NCBI GenBank assembly: GCA_028583605.1
Contig: CM053325.1
Coordinates: 41,033,435 to 41,097,434, forward strand
Reading direction: 5' to 3'
Origin: Dastarcus helophoroides
Lineage: Eukaryota; Arthropoda; Insecta; Coleoptera; Bothrideridae
Length of the DNA stretch: 64,000 bases
Each line of letters opens with the position of its first letter. Positions within the stretch are counted from its first letter, which is position 1. The position numbers were made by a program, and so were the translations under genes. Shown piece after piece: positions 1 through 10,411 of this stretch. The notes beneath the pieces were generated by a model that saw only the letters and a program-made list of their open reading frames with translations, searched no databases and was not told the DNA's origin.

Positions 1-366
1 CTAGCCGTTGAGAGTTTCTTGGTCTTTATCTTGTTTGTATTTTTTTTTCACAACAGATACAGTGCTTTTTAGTGAGAAATGTTCACCCTAAATAATTTTT
101 TGGATCGTTCATTTTAAGGAGAAACGCAAAAATACGTCACTAAATAATTATACATACAGGATATATTTCTTCACATTTATATTAACAAGAAAAGTACCAG
201 AGATAAAAAAATAAATCTTTAGACTCGCAATCCAATAATGATCAAATCCATGAGGTTCTCCAAGCATCATAAAAATAAGGGTGTTACGTTATTTTACTGT
301 TAATGCAAAATATATGTCAGAATAATCATTATAAAAATAAAATTGACACATGTAATTTATTTTCCA

Positions 367-735
367 TATCACTGTACAGAAAAAAATTAACCCAAGGGGT
401 AAATTACCCCTTTTAATGATATTTTTTTGCAAAACCCCGAGACATTTTTTAGTTTTGTTAATGAAATTGTCAATTTTAATAAAATTCAGTTGTTTTAAAG
501 TTGATAAATAAAAACAATCAAACTCACCCCCATAAAAGTTAAGGGTTGCAACTTTTTGGCATAAATAATATGTTTTTTGAAGTGCATTCTTGTAAGAAAT
601 AATATAGCGTTTATTTCATCAAAAAATTCTAATTTATTCTTGAGTTATTAAAGAAAAACTGTTTTTTTTTGGGGTTACCTTTAAGGGATGGTTTCACCAC
701 TTAAATTGCCGAGTTAGCATCCAAAAAAAATACAC
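367..735 (+). repeat. Dispersed repeat, inverted copy near 47.85-48.2 kb
   Basis: The segment matches the reverse complement of 47846-48215 along its whole length, with scattered substitutions and small gaps. Shared landmarks are the stretch after the AAC-CCAAGGG motif near 390, the AAGGGTTGCAACTTT motif near 540 and a GGGGTTACC motif near 672. No coding potential is apparent in either copy. It is probably part of a non-autonomous DNA element, but I could not find matching terminal repeats, so the class is unknown. Confidence 0.7.
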
Positions 736-974
736 CTCCAATATTTTTTTATGTACTATAACATATCACATAATGAAAAAATCGGTGGGGTACACCTTGG
801 GTACTTTCCTTTTAAGTGTAACTGTCATTTCTGTGCCCTCCAGATCAATCCCTCTTCTTTTTTTTTTAGTGGCACACCCTGTTTTTTCTTAAAATTGGAG
901 TTTGGATGCTTCCCGACGAGTAAATTGCGAAAATATATGGTACTTGGGAAAGAGTTGAAAAAAATGTTGTCCGT

Positions 975-1150
975 TAGAATTAATTAGGTTAGTTAAAGCC
1001 TTCTAGATTAAAAAATAAAGTAAAACCAAAAAAATGTTCAGTCCTTTAATGATCACTTATTTTATATTAATTTTATTCAGAAAATAGTATATAGGGTGCT
1101 TCATTTGGAATCAAACGTTGCTGTTAGCTTCAAATTACGTCAAACGTGAA
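975..1150 (+). repeat. Single arm related to the 4737-5688 inverted repeat
   Basis: The order of words here (AATTAATTAGG, CTTCTAG, AAAAATAAA, CCAAAAAAAT, then a GGGTGCTTCATTTGGAATCAAA block) follows the right arm of the inverted-repeat element at 5455-5688. Only one arm is present, so this is a truncated copy or a solo end. Confidence 0.55.
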
Positions 1151-2080
1151 AAATTGACATTTGGCGTAATTTGACAATTTTAGCTTTATAAATAAACAAA
1201 TAATAGAAGGTACACCATTAGTCTGCTACACCCGATATATAATACAAATACCTTGAGACCTTTAATCTTTCGTAAATCACACCCAGAATGGATATTAAAA
1301 AGCTGACAAGGAAACTTATTTAAAATCTGAACGATACTTACCGCCAAATATTCAAAAACCAACTAATTCAAATTTAATAAGCGCAATCTAAAGAACATTG
1401 CAACAGCCAAAGCTGCACCTTTAAAATCCATGGTATAGATGACCTGGAGGTGATTTAAGTGAAAAACAAGCTTTTTTTGTATACATTGGCAATGAGTTCA
1501 AAGTATAGCTGATTGCAGTAATCGGAAGATTGGCAACCAAGTGGTAGAAGTCAAATGAACTAATTCATTGGAATAACACAGAAAGAGTTTTTATTAGAAA
1601 ATATTAGAAAATAAATATTTTCCTGCTTGTGAAATGGCCAATACATAACACTTTTTATGCATCTTAAAATATATAATGATAGTGTAATTTATCAATATAC
1701 ATGTATATTTATTTTTACTGAATGTATAAATATGAAAGTGTATTTGTCTGTTTGTTTGTTTGTAACGTTTAAAAGACCTAATTACCGAAGCTATTTTGAA
1801 TAGAACTGGTAAAGAAATTCTTTGAAGCTTGACAAAGGAAGTAAGCTACTTTTTATCGGGGAAAACCTTTTCAAACGCAGGAAACCATCTGAAGAGCTAC
1901 ATTAATGTCATATGTATATTTGTCAAAAGCTGACGTCATTATTTTTACGCTAACAGACCTTACTACTTAATGTTTGGACGTTATATTTTTTTTCGTTATA
2001 TAATTGTCAAAGTAATGGATTTGTACGAGTTATTCGTGTAAAAACTTTAAAATCCTTATGCATTTTTAAACATTTATTAC
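1151..2080. other. Gene-free AT-rich DNA
   Basis: I see no open frame of interest. A short (TTTG)n run lies at about 1745-1762. Text around it (a TGTCTGTTTGTTTG motif followed by a purine-rich stretch) resembles the edge of an old interspersed repeat, but I cannot assign it. Confidence 0.4.
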
Positions 2081-2084
2081 GTAT

Positions 2085-2423
2085 TGCAACGAAATGTAAA
2101 TTGTAGAATTTAGTACGCAAGAAAATTTTCTAGAAAGATCTGATAAGGGGAAAGAGCCGCGATAAAGAAGAAATTTCGGCAAACGATAAGCCTGATCTGC
2201 GGAATTTTTCTAGAACCTGGGAGCCAAAACTATATAAGGTGGTCGCCTTTTCCTTGAGTTAATTAGTTAGAGTCAATTAGTCAGTGTAGTTGGTGAGTTA
2301 GTAGTTAGACATCAAAAACTGAGTTTATTATTCGGTTGTAGTGTTTCGTGTTTAGTTTGAAAATAAAGTGGGTATTATTCAGCAAGTGTTTGGTAATCAT
2401 TTCAAACCGATAAGCCCGTAACA
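2085..2423 (+). mobile_element. Solo LTR, copy 1 (339 bp, TSD GTAT)
   Basis: The segment runs from TGCAACG to CGTAACA and is flanked on both sides by GTAT (2081-2084 and 2424-2427), a perfect 4-bp target duplication as expected of gypsy-type integrase. It carries a TATA box (TATATAA, 2231-2237) and, about 130 bp downstream, a polyadenylation signal AATAAA (2362-2367), in the order expected of an LTR. Copies at 8435-8772 (same strand) and 13862-14190 (opposite strand) align over their full length. No internal retrotransposon sequence adjoins it, so it is a solo LTR left by LTR-LTR recombination. Confidence 0.9.
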
Positions 2424-2604
2424 GTATTTAAAACAAATTTTATTATTTCCTTGCGCAAATACGTAAATGTAATATTTATCAGAAATCTCTGACAACTAAA
2501 TGTTTGAACGCTTAGTTTCTAATAATTTGTCAGATCCTATTTTACGTTCATCACCATTTTATTTCTATGTAAAATTGAATAAAATGTTTGGAAATATTTT
2601 GTCG

Positions 2605-2695
2605 ATTATAAATTGCGGCGGATATTTCTCCATCTATGTAAATTACGGGGGGTCCATGCCAGGTATATTAGGAAGGGTATGTAAATTGCGGCGGG
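2605..2695 (+). repeat. Short degenerate direct repeats
   Basis: The word TGTAAATTGCGGCGG, or a one- to two-base variant, occurs three times (near 2608, 2637 and 2678) at uneven spacing. A related inverted word, CGTCGCAATTTACA, lies near 3751-3764. I see no gene here. Confidence 0.45.
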
Positions 2696-2947
2696 ATCAA
2701 AAATGTTCTTTACTGGATTTCTAGACAATCATAATAAAATAAAAGCTAGAGAAATCCTCTTACTTACAGTATAATATAATTATAAATCATATATGTTTAA
2801 TTGACATGTGAATTGATTTTTCAAACTCTATCACCGCTTCCGATGGTTTAAAATTCAAATTATATTATTTGCCCTTCTCTACAATTTCTTGAATGCAACT
2901 CTTCTATGATTAAATAGTTTTGTCTTTTAATAGGCAGTGTCTCCATT

Positions 2948-3220
2948 TCAATGTATGAATGGAAAAAAATGTTTAAAAAAATTTGTGCCACATGAAAAGG
3001 TTCCATTCATAAAAATAGTACAATTAAACAAAAAAATTAAATTAGTTAGACAAAAAAAAAACAAAAAATTCCGTTTTGAATCGTTAATTATTACAAAATT
3101 TTCATTTTGATTATTTACCCAAATTTTCTCATCCAAGCTGCTATGAATATCTTCCAAGCATCTTGGAAGGATCCGAAATTGTTTTCGACGAATATTATAA
3201 ATGGTTGGGAATGTCTGCAC
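2948..3220 (-). pseudogene. MULE-like transposase fragment (remnant)
   Basis: The 90-residue frame contains an LPRCLEDIHSSLDEK stretch, a hydrophobic strand, then FMNGTF and FFKHFFPFIH. This is the order seen around the first catalytic aspartate of MULE-type transposases in insects, where the motif is usually DGTF followed by F..Q...IH. The catalytic Asp position reads Asn here, and the frame ends soon after, with several stops in the continuation below 2948. It is at best a dead fragment. The assignment rests on motif order recalled from the family and could be wrong. Confidence 0.35.
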
Positions 3221-4736
3221 ATTGTAACAGATTATTTTCTTCCGTGGGTAGTTTTCTGAGGATCGTACGGCCTATTTGGAAGGAGCCATAAAACTATCGT
3301 CTTGTGCTTTTTTTTCAAAAAACATGAAGTACCTAAATATTTTTGATGTTTTTTTAAATCTGCAGCATGGTTATGGGTCCTTCTTTTCTGGATATTGTTA
3401 TATTTTCATTAGTGGTACTAATACATATTTTACCAGTGCAACTTTTCAAAATACACACCCACTTTGCTTCACTCGTAGACTTTAGAACTTCTTTCTTATA
3501 ATATTTTTAATCGTCCACAAGTTATAATTTTTTTCGCCAGTACTTTCAACAAATAAAATAATCAATATGGGGACCAACTTAAACTAAACCATTTTCGTTT
3601 ATTAATAGCAAGGAAAATATATTTCCAGATATTTCTAGCAAAATGCACAGTTTCGAAGACATGTAGTTAGTAAGTTTCATTGTCATTAGCCCCTGCCAAG
3701 GGCCAGATCTGCGGAAATTTACATGTTTTAGAATGACTACCTAAATTTATTCGTCGCAATTTACATCTGCCCAAATATTTTGTGAAATATTTGACCAGGG
3801 AGAAACCTTCAGAGCAGACAAAATTCTTTAAGGATTATTTCTTAATTCCCTTTTTATCTTATGTCCTTTTTTAAAATTATATTAAAGATATATTTTTCAA
3901 ACCAATTTTTGGTCGTTTTGATCAGCAACAGCTTGTTCTGTCCTGTTGAAAAAAAAATTCTGTTCAAATTTTCATTTTTTGATTTATTTAACTATTAAAT
4001 TATTTTGTGGTTTACCCTATTATGTTATTTATTTATTTATTTTTTCACGCTTTTCTCTGACACACAACCCCACAATAATGTTCCCTATGGGAACTTAACA
4101 GTTTTCTTTTAGACAAATTTTTTCTGTTCTAATTATTCTTTTTTTGGATCTTTCTTGCAAATAGCAAATAAACGTTCCATTGATATTTTTGGATTCCAAT
4201 TGATAGAGGTTTCGTTCTTGTCTACATGAAGCACATATTAATAAGAAATCATTAAAAAAAAATAGTAGGCCAGCAAATATTTCATCTAAATATTTATTTT
4301 CTAAAATTTTAAGCCAGATTTGTGTATCTATTGTTGGCAAGGTACTGTGGATAATTTTGAACCGGTTACTTTGTAAGGTTCTGAAATAATGTGTCTTAAT
4401 GTTATTCGTTTCTGATTTTTGCAAATGCTAACAATAGGCACCTTTGTCTTGTCTGATATAATATTAGTTTCAGGTATAAAAGTTGTATCCTGGATTAGCA
4501 TATCATTACCTAGTGGCTGTTTTGGGCAAGCCCGTAAACTTTTTCCCTAGAATTAATTCAGGAATAGCCCACTAAAATACCTACACCCCGTATAATAAAA
4601 TCAAATCAAAGCTGAATCCAGATATATAGGGTGTAACAGGATCATGGTACACCCTCTTTTTTTTTCTTTATTCATGAAGATAAAATTTTTAAACTTACTA
4701 CACTTAATAAACTTATAAAATATCAAATTTTGAAAT
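3221..4736. other. No recognisable gene
   Basis: The stretch is AT-rich. A 109-residue minus-strand frame (4095-4424) has no family I recognise and is rich in residues encoded by A/T codons, so I regard it as chance. A GGGTGTAACAGGATCATGG motif near 4629 resembles the ends of small inverted-repeat elements found elsewhere in the window. Confidence 0.4.
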
Positions 4737-5688
4737 AAAAATAACATTCCTACTGCTGTCACTTTCGCTAAAACTGATGCAAATTTTTGGTTTTTAAATA
4801 GAATACTTCGCATATTATTGCATTTTTGAAATCTGCACAATTTTTTGAATACAATGCGCCTAAAAAAAGCAATTTTTAAAGAATCGAAAATTGTTTTGGT
4901 CCAATTTATTTTTCAACCTAGAAGGCTATGACTCATCCAAATGAATTCTAATAGAATCTTATCTTACCTTATCTTACCTTATCGCTAAAAAATCAAATCA
5001 CTTGAAAAAAGGAGTATTTCATTCTTTTATCACGATAAATTTAACAAAAATGGTTTTTATGTCATAACTTCATTTTCTTAAATGGCACCATATTGGTACT
5101 GTGGTACTACCAAAAAGTGTAATTAATGACGAATCTAACCATATTTTTAATTTCACCGTGAAATTTTTCATTTATTATTTCTTTGTTCCTGATAAAGCCC
5201 CCTGCGATGGTGGACGAAACGTCGAACACTTTTAGTAGTTCTGTGACATGGTCCAATCCGGTAAGAAGTATATCCTGTAGTGAAATTAATAGAACTGAAG
5301 TTCAAAACTGAAGGATTTGAAAATATTCGGTTTCAATTTATTAGAAGATTTATTCAATAAGAACCTAAGATAGCCGTGGAAAACAGACTTGAAAAAAAAA
5401 ACACTTCTCAAGTTTTCCTAATTTAATTTTTTTGCATCGTTAATATGATCAGCTAGCGTTAATTAGGATGAGTCATAATCTTCTAGGCTGAAAAATAAAT
5501 TGGAACCAAAAAAATTTTTCGATCCTTTAAAAACCACTCATTTTATGTGTATTGTATTAAAAAAAATGTAAAGATTCCAAAAATGTAATAATATAGAGGG
5601 TATTTTATTTAAAAATCAAAAGTTGGTATCAGTTTTAGCGAAAGTGATAAGCAGTAGGAATGTCAATTTATGTCATTTTCTAAATACC
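4737..5688. repeat. Inverted-repeat (foldback) element, ~0.95 kb
   Basis: The left arm (about 4737-4950) and the right arm (about 5455-5688) are reverse complements with moderate divergence. Both carry CATTCCTACTGC, then CACTTTCGCTAAAACTGAT, then AATCGAAAA and CCAATTTATTTTTCA blocks in order (right arm read on the minus strand). The ~500-bp loop holds a hammerhead-like motif at 5184-5228 and no ORF. A related single arm is at 975-1150. It is probably a non-autonomous DNA element; target duplication was not resolved. Confidence 0.7.
5184..5228 (+). ncRNA. Degenerate hammerhead-like motif
   Basis: The order is TGTTC, CTGATAA, a 20-nt variable part, GAAACGTC, GAACA. TGTTC and GAACA can pair as a five-base stem I, and GAAACGTC matches the 3' core with a two-base stem III. 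The G8 position of the CTGATGA core reads A, which would abolish cleavage by the known mechanism, and stem II pairs poorly. Similar GAAACGTC motifs are known at the ends of Penelope-like elements. I consider it a relic at most. Confidence 0.3.
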
Positions 5689-5689
5689 G

Positions 5690-6650
5690 AGTGTCCCCGT
5701 TTTAAGTGCCTTAAATGAAACAGATGATTGAAAAAGTTATTTTAAGGAAAAAGTTTCCTATGAACATGTATCCGGACACTCTCAATAAAAAGGTACAAGG
5801 CGTTAAAATGTTCATTTTCAAGTTTTCAGAGATATTTAAAGTAAATTTTGCACATTTGGTGTGTAAATGAAGGATCATAAAATTAAATTAAATTTAATTT
5901 TCTATCTCAACCAGTGGCGGAGTTACGGGTAATCTGAGATATTATTTTGAAAAAAAGTAGTACGTCACTAAATAAAATACAATTTTTGCATAAAGCATTT
6001 AAATTTGAAAAAAGTTTTCTCTCGACAATTTTTTCTTTTTATTTGGCATTCATTACCTTATATTTACGTAGGAACTGTTCGAATACAATGTATGTTGGTC
6101 TTTAAATAATCAGTGACTAATCCAAAGAGGGGTAAGTTTCAGATTTTACGACATTGCATAAAATGACATGAAATAACAGTTTTGGATAAAGCTCACTCTT
6201 AACATTCTTTCATATTTGTCACTATTGGAACAGAATTTAAATATTTTGGACTCTCCTTAGTGAAAGTACGAGTGAGAGTGATGTTTCTTCCAAAACCACT
6301 GACATGATGTAACCAGTGGCAGATACGGAAAAATGTCAAGAAATAACTTTTATCTAGAATTAAATGCTTTACCCAAAACAGATATTTTATTTAATTTCCT
6401 TTAGTGGTGTACCACGTTTTTCCTACAATATACAATATTATCACGGATTACTCGTAACGCCGCCACTGGTTGAGATAGAAACTTAATTTTATTTTATTTT
6501 GTGATCCTTCATCCATACACCATGGGTGCAACATTTGGTTTAAATATCTTAGAAAACTTGAAAGTGAAAAAGTAATTTTTTTTTATTTCAAATTTTAATG
6601 CATTGCATCTTTTTACTAACAAGGAAAGGTCGCGAAGTGTCCGGCGCCGA
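5690..6650. repeat. Large palindromic composite with hAT-like ends
   Basis: Two outer arms (about 5690-5911 and 6469-6650) are reverse complements; both carry the CGAGTGTCC/GGACACT.CG end and the TGTAAATGAAGGATCA motif or its complement. Directly inside them lie CAGTGGCGGAGTTACGGGT (5912) and its near complement ending in CCGCCACTG (6468), which look like hAT terminal repeats. In the middle is a back-to-back pair, CCACTG (6295-6300) and CAGTGGC (from 6313), only 12 bp apart. The bases flanking the hAT-like ends (CTCAAC and GTTGAG) are inverted rather than direct, so this is not a simple hAT insertion. Confidence 0.65.
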
Positions 6651-7260
6651 TTTTGCCAATTTTTGGATATGATCTAAGAGACACGTATTTTTTTTTATCG
6701 GCTGATAAACGGTTTTAAGGGTAGTTTTACCCCCTCAAAGTTGGGGCAAAAAAGGCAGATTTTGCTGTTTCTCACATACCAAAAATGATATTCGAGTCGT
6801 TTCTTTTTTCAAAAGTTTTGTTTCGACGAGAAATATAAGAAAAAAAATGTTTCAAAATTTTCCCACCCCCCTCATGGGGGCAAACTACCCCATTTAGAAG
6901 TTTTTTAATCATAAAAATGGTAATTACGACAGCAAAATTTTGAAAAAAATATATGTTATTTTATACACTAAAAATAATTTTACCTGTTTTTGGATTTTGT
7001 CGAAAAAAAAGTTTTTGAGGGGTAAACACCACTTACACGAATACGTATATGATAGGATGTATTTTTATGATTTTTGTTTTTTTTTTTTTTGAAGCAAATT
7101 ATTTCGACGAGAAACTAATAAAATAATTTTTTAAGATTTTTTCGGTGACCCCTCATCCCCATCCTCCACCCTTCCCTTATAGGAGGATGTTTGACAAATG
7201 ACCAATTAAATGTTCTATAACAGATAAACGTGCTTAGAATTGAAAATATGTACAACTGCA
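6651..7260. repeat. AT-rich repeat remnants
   Basis: The words AGACACGTATTTTTTT, then ATGGTTTTAAGGGTAGTTTTACCC or a close variant, occur here near 6680-6735 and again near 44808-44860. G- and C-runs in GGGGTAAA/TTTACCCC context recur, as in the 367-735 repeat. No ORF is supported. Confidence 0.45.
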
Positions 7261-7303
7261 ACCATAGACTAGTTTCCGCCTTTCTTGGCCTCATCAGTAT
7301 GGT
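7261..7303 (-). ncRNA. Hammerhead ribozyme-like motif (best candidate)
   Basis: Read on the minus strand: ACCATA, CTGATGA, GGCC-AAGAAA-GGCG, GAA, ACTAGT, C, TATGGT. ACCATA and TATGGT form a perfect six-base stem I. CTGATGA and GAA match the invariant core. ACTAGT gives the obligatory A15.1-U16.1 pair and a second pair with a two-base loop, the minimal stem III type described for Penelope-like and retrozyme hammerheads. C is acceptable at the cleavage site. Stem II keeps GCC:GGC, but its base pair nearest the core (10.1-11.1) is G opposite G instead of G-C, which would weaken or kill activity. A second copy at 26775-26817 has C at that position. Confidence 0.55.
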
Positions 7304-7455
7304 ACGGTGGTTGTATACACTTGCAACTTAAAGCCGTTAGTCAGTCGTATAAGTATCCAAGAGAGTAAACCTCCATTGGGTGACTTGTAACTGACTTTTA
7401 ACTGTTTATTACGCAAACATTTTCGCCACAGGCTAATTGAAGCATTCTTCTCTGC

Positions 7456-8075
7456 TGAGATAATAAGCCTTGTACATACGAATATATACAAGTTTATTAC
7501 GATGCAACTGAAATCTAATTTCATTCGAATCTAATGAAAACCAGATTCTAATTGCAAAGTTCACGTAGATGAGGCAAAGCTTGTACCACGGGTTGCATCG
7601 CAACATCCATAGATACAAACGTCCTCGGCGTGACTTTACTTTCACCTAATTTTGTCAAATGACCAATTAAATGTTCTGTAATTAAACAGTTAAACGTGCT
7701 TAAAATCGAAAATATGTACAACACAAACAACAACATTTAATTGGTCATTTGTCAAAAATAGTATTATAATTATAAAGTATTATTATAAAACTTTTTGAAA
7801 TTGGTAAACTTTTCTTTTGGTGTATATAGATAGTAGAGGGATCATAATAATCTCGAATTTTTCAGTTTTTTAAGTAGGTAGACTAGATGAAAGTAAAGTC
7901 ACGCCGAGTACGTTTGTATCTATAGATGTTGCGATGCAACCCGTGATACAAGCTTTGCCTCATCTAGGTGAACTTTGCAATTGCAATCTGGTTTTCATTA
8001 GATTCTAATGAAATTAGATTTCAATTGCATCGTAATAAACTTGTATATATTCGTATATACAAGGCTTATTATCTC
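7456..8075. repeat. Near-perfect inverted repeat, ~190-bp arms
   Basis: The left arm 7456-7649 and the right arm 7886-8075 are reverse complements with only a handful of differences. Landmarks are GATAATAAGCC, the near-palindrome GTTGCATCGCAAC and GTGACTTTACTTTCA. The ~236-bp loop contains a smaller inverted pair, CAAATGACCAATTAAATGTT (from 7658) and its complement ending near 7755. The block just outside the left arm (7190-7260) is also repeated inside the loop. Low divergence between arms suggests a fairly recent origin or gene conversion between arms. The GATGTTGC.ATGCAACCC core recurs near 26900. Confidence 0.8.
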
Positions 8076-8434
8076 ATAATACTACTTGCCTAAAATGTGT
8101 CAGACGTCCTTGTTACTTTCGTACATATTGTAAGTTAGGTTTTTTCTGATTATGGTGTAAAAGGGTAAAGCAAAACACCTTTTCGCTTTTGTATTTAATG
8201 AAAAATTCTTTTTTTTTCTCATTTTATAAAAATTGTTTTGTACTCTCTGTTTAGGTAATATGTGTACATCAATGGCAAAAATATGGCAAGCGTGCCAAAG
8301 CTAAACGTAAACGCTACTTTAGTTGTTACCCAGAACCCTCATCGCCCAAGAAGAATCATAACTGCTGATATTCAATAATGTCAGAATTCTTGAAGCTCCA
8401 CAAATCATACAACATATACCACGATAATTTATAC

Positions 8435-8772
8435 TGTAGCAAAATGTAAATTATAGAATTTAGTATGTCAGAAAATTTTCTAGAAAGATATGATAAGGGA
8501 AAAGCTGCCGCGATAACGAAGCAAACGTCAGATAAGCCTTATCTGAATTTTTCTAGAACCTGGGGGCCAAAGCTATATAAGGCGGTCACCTTTCCCTCGA
8601 ATCAGTTAATAAGAATCAGTCAGAAGTCAGTGTAGTTAGTTGGTGAGTTAGTAGTTAGAAGTCAATAAGTGAGTTAATTATTCAGTTGTAGTTTTCAGAG
8701 TTTAGTTTGAAAATAAAGTTTGTACAATTCAACAAGTATTAATAATCATTTCAAACCGATAAGCCCGTAACA
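8435..8772 (+). mobile_element. Solo LTR, copy 2 (338 bp, TSD ATAC)
   Basis: The segment runs from TGTAGCAAAATG to CCCGTAACA, flanked by ATAC at 8431-8434 and 8773-8776. TATATAA lies at 8574-8580 and AATAAA at 8712-8717. It is full-length homologous to copies 1 and 3, with small indels. It sits next to no internal retrotransposon sequence and is a solo LTR. The intact TATA box and polyadenylation signal mean it could still act as a promoter or terminator for neighbouring transcription, but nothing here shows that it does. Confidence 0.9.
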
Positions 8773-8776
8773 ATAC

Positions 8777-9669
8777 CGTAAGTACAAATACTTTTCTAGC
8801 CTAATGGGCTGCTGTCATTTTTTGTCATGTTTATGTATGGTCCTTACTTGATCGGTATTTTAAACAGACAAGTGGAAAAACATAACCTTAAGAAATATTA
8901 TATTAATTTGATGTTACAATGGCAAAAAAAATCTTTTATTCTTAAATCATACTTTCAAAAAGCCAAAAAAGGGAAAAGTAAAATAACTGGTTTTTATTCC
9001 GCAGAATTTTTATGTCAAGTTTAAATGTCAATTTGGTGAGTACGAATCAAGTAACATATGTGAACATGTCAAAAAATGATAGTAAATTAGAAAACTCTTT
9101 GTACACTTGATATATTCGAAATTAGAGTGTTACAATAATTGTCATGGAAACCGAAGCTGAACAAATTCCGCGCCAACCTTCAGCTGGCCAATGTGGCTTT
9201 AAATCCTTGCAGTAAGTTTATTGAACAAAATGCTTACTACTCAACAAATATCTTTGTTTCAAGTCACTATAACCGTTCCCAAGGAATACGGAAAATGATG
9301 AGGAAATTTTTTTGTTGAACGCATGTTTCATTATTTAAAATATGTTTTTATTAGAAGTAATTTTGAGAGAAAAATATATATAATGGCTTTGAATACAACT
9401 TTTGGTTTTTTTCCTTAAAATTTGAAGTTTAAAGTAAAAATTAAAATGAAAATGTGGAATTAAAGTCGAAATTAATTATAAGCTATAAAACAAAGTCTCT
9501 CTTGATCTTACCAACGCTCGACACCCTCATTAATTGTTTAAATTTTGGGACATTCTTTCCTTTGTTTTTTTACACAATGTATGTTTCATTGTTTTTTCAT
9601 GACAAATATCTAAATTTTGTAGGTAGTGTTTGTATTTTGAGTACCAACAATTTAGCTTCTTTTATATGA
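8777..9669. other. No recognisable gene
   Basis: Two short plus-strand frames (8827-9024 and 9454-9669) have no recognisable features. A short frame beginning ATGG at 9144 is followed by a GTAAGT donor-like site near 9211, but I found no convincing partner exon. Confidence 0.3.
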
Positions 9670-9700
9670 GGAGAAAACAGCACATTGGAGAGGCCCTTAT

Positions 9701-10411
9701 TTGGATATTGTATATGTCCGATCACGCATTTCGGTGGTACTTTTCAGTGATAATAAAAAGGTGGACAAAACACGTAAACGAGCATATCAACTCCCTATAA
9801 ACGTTACTACGGTACGTGCCAACTATGCTGAATTTTCTTGTTCGATTGCCGATTTTGATCCGGGAGCACTTCCACCGATAAAATAGCGAGGCCGGTGGGA
9901 TTCATTATATCAACACTGACGGCAATGAGCACTCAATGAGATGAAAATCATGTGGATAAAAAGAAAATTGCTCTTGTGTTATTAGATATTTGCATGACCA
10001 GCTTAAACTTGGCACAACATATCAAAAGAAAGGTCGATGGCTTTTAAATACCACTTACCGCTTAGGTACATTGACATTTTATATCAGGAATGAGGCAAGG
10101 AAAAGATCGCCGCCACAATTTAAAAAAAGATGCTCTAATAATTCCAATCTGTGTTGAACATCGTAGGATTTGGTCAATATGAATTTAAAAATCCTCTGCA
10201 TTTTACGTTGCAAAAGGCGATCTTTACAATGTCTGTACAGTTTAAGGAATATTTAAGCGTATTAGTCTTTAAACATGAAAATCAGGAATATTTATACTCG
10301 CTTAATAAATTTATTTTACCGTGTAGTAAAGGAATAAGAATCAAAGGAAATAAAATGTCTATTAAAACCCTTAAACCCGTCAGAATTGGATTGGTGGATG
10401 GTATCCAATAG
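9701..10411 (+). other. Unassigned ORF cluster
   Basis: Two frames (9701-9886, 61 residues; 10151-10411, 86 residues) lie within 700 bp. The intervening sequence has stops in all frames I read. The first contains RSRISVVLFSDNKK and ends ADFDPGALPPIK; the second contains KTLKPVRIGLVDG. Base composition is less AT-biased than its surroundings, as expected for an eroding coding region. I do not recognise a family. They could be exons of an unknown gene, a decayed transposon ORF or chance. Confidence 0.2.

Noticed and set aside
9144..9215. Possible first exon beginning METEAEQ with a GTAAGT donor
   Set aside because: The start context is acceptable, but no acceptor and second exon with a continuing frame could be found; the frame also ends by itself at a TAA overlapping the donor.
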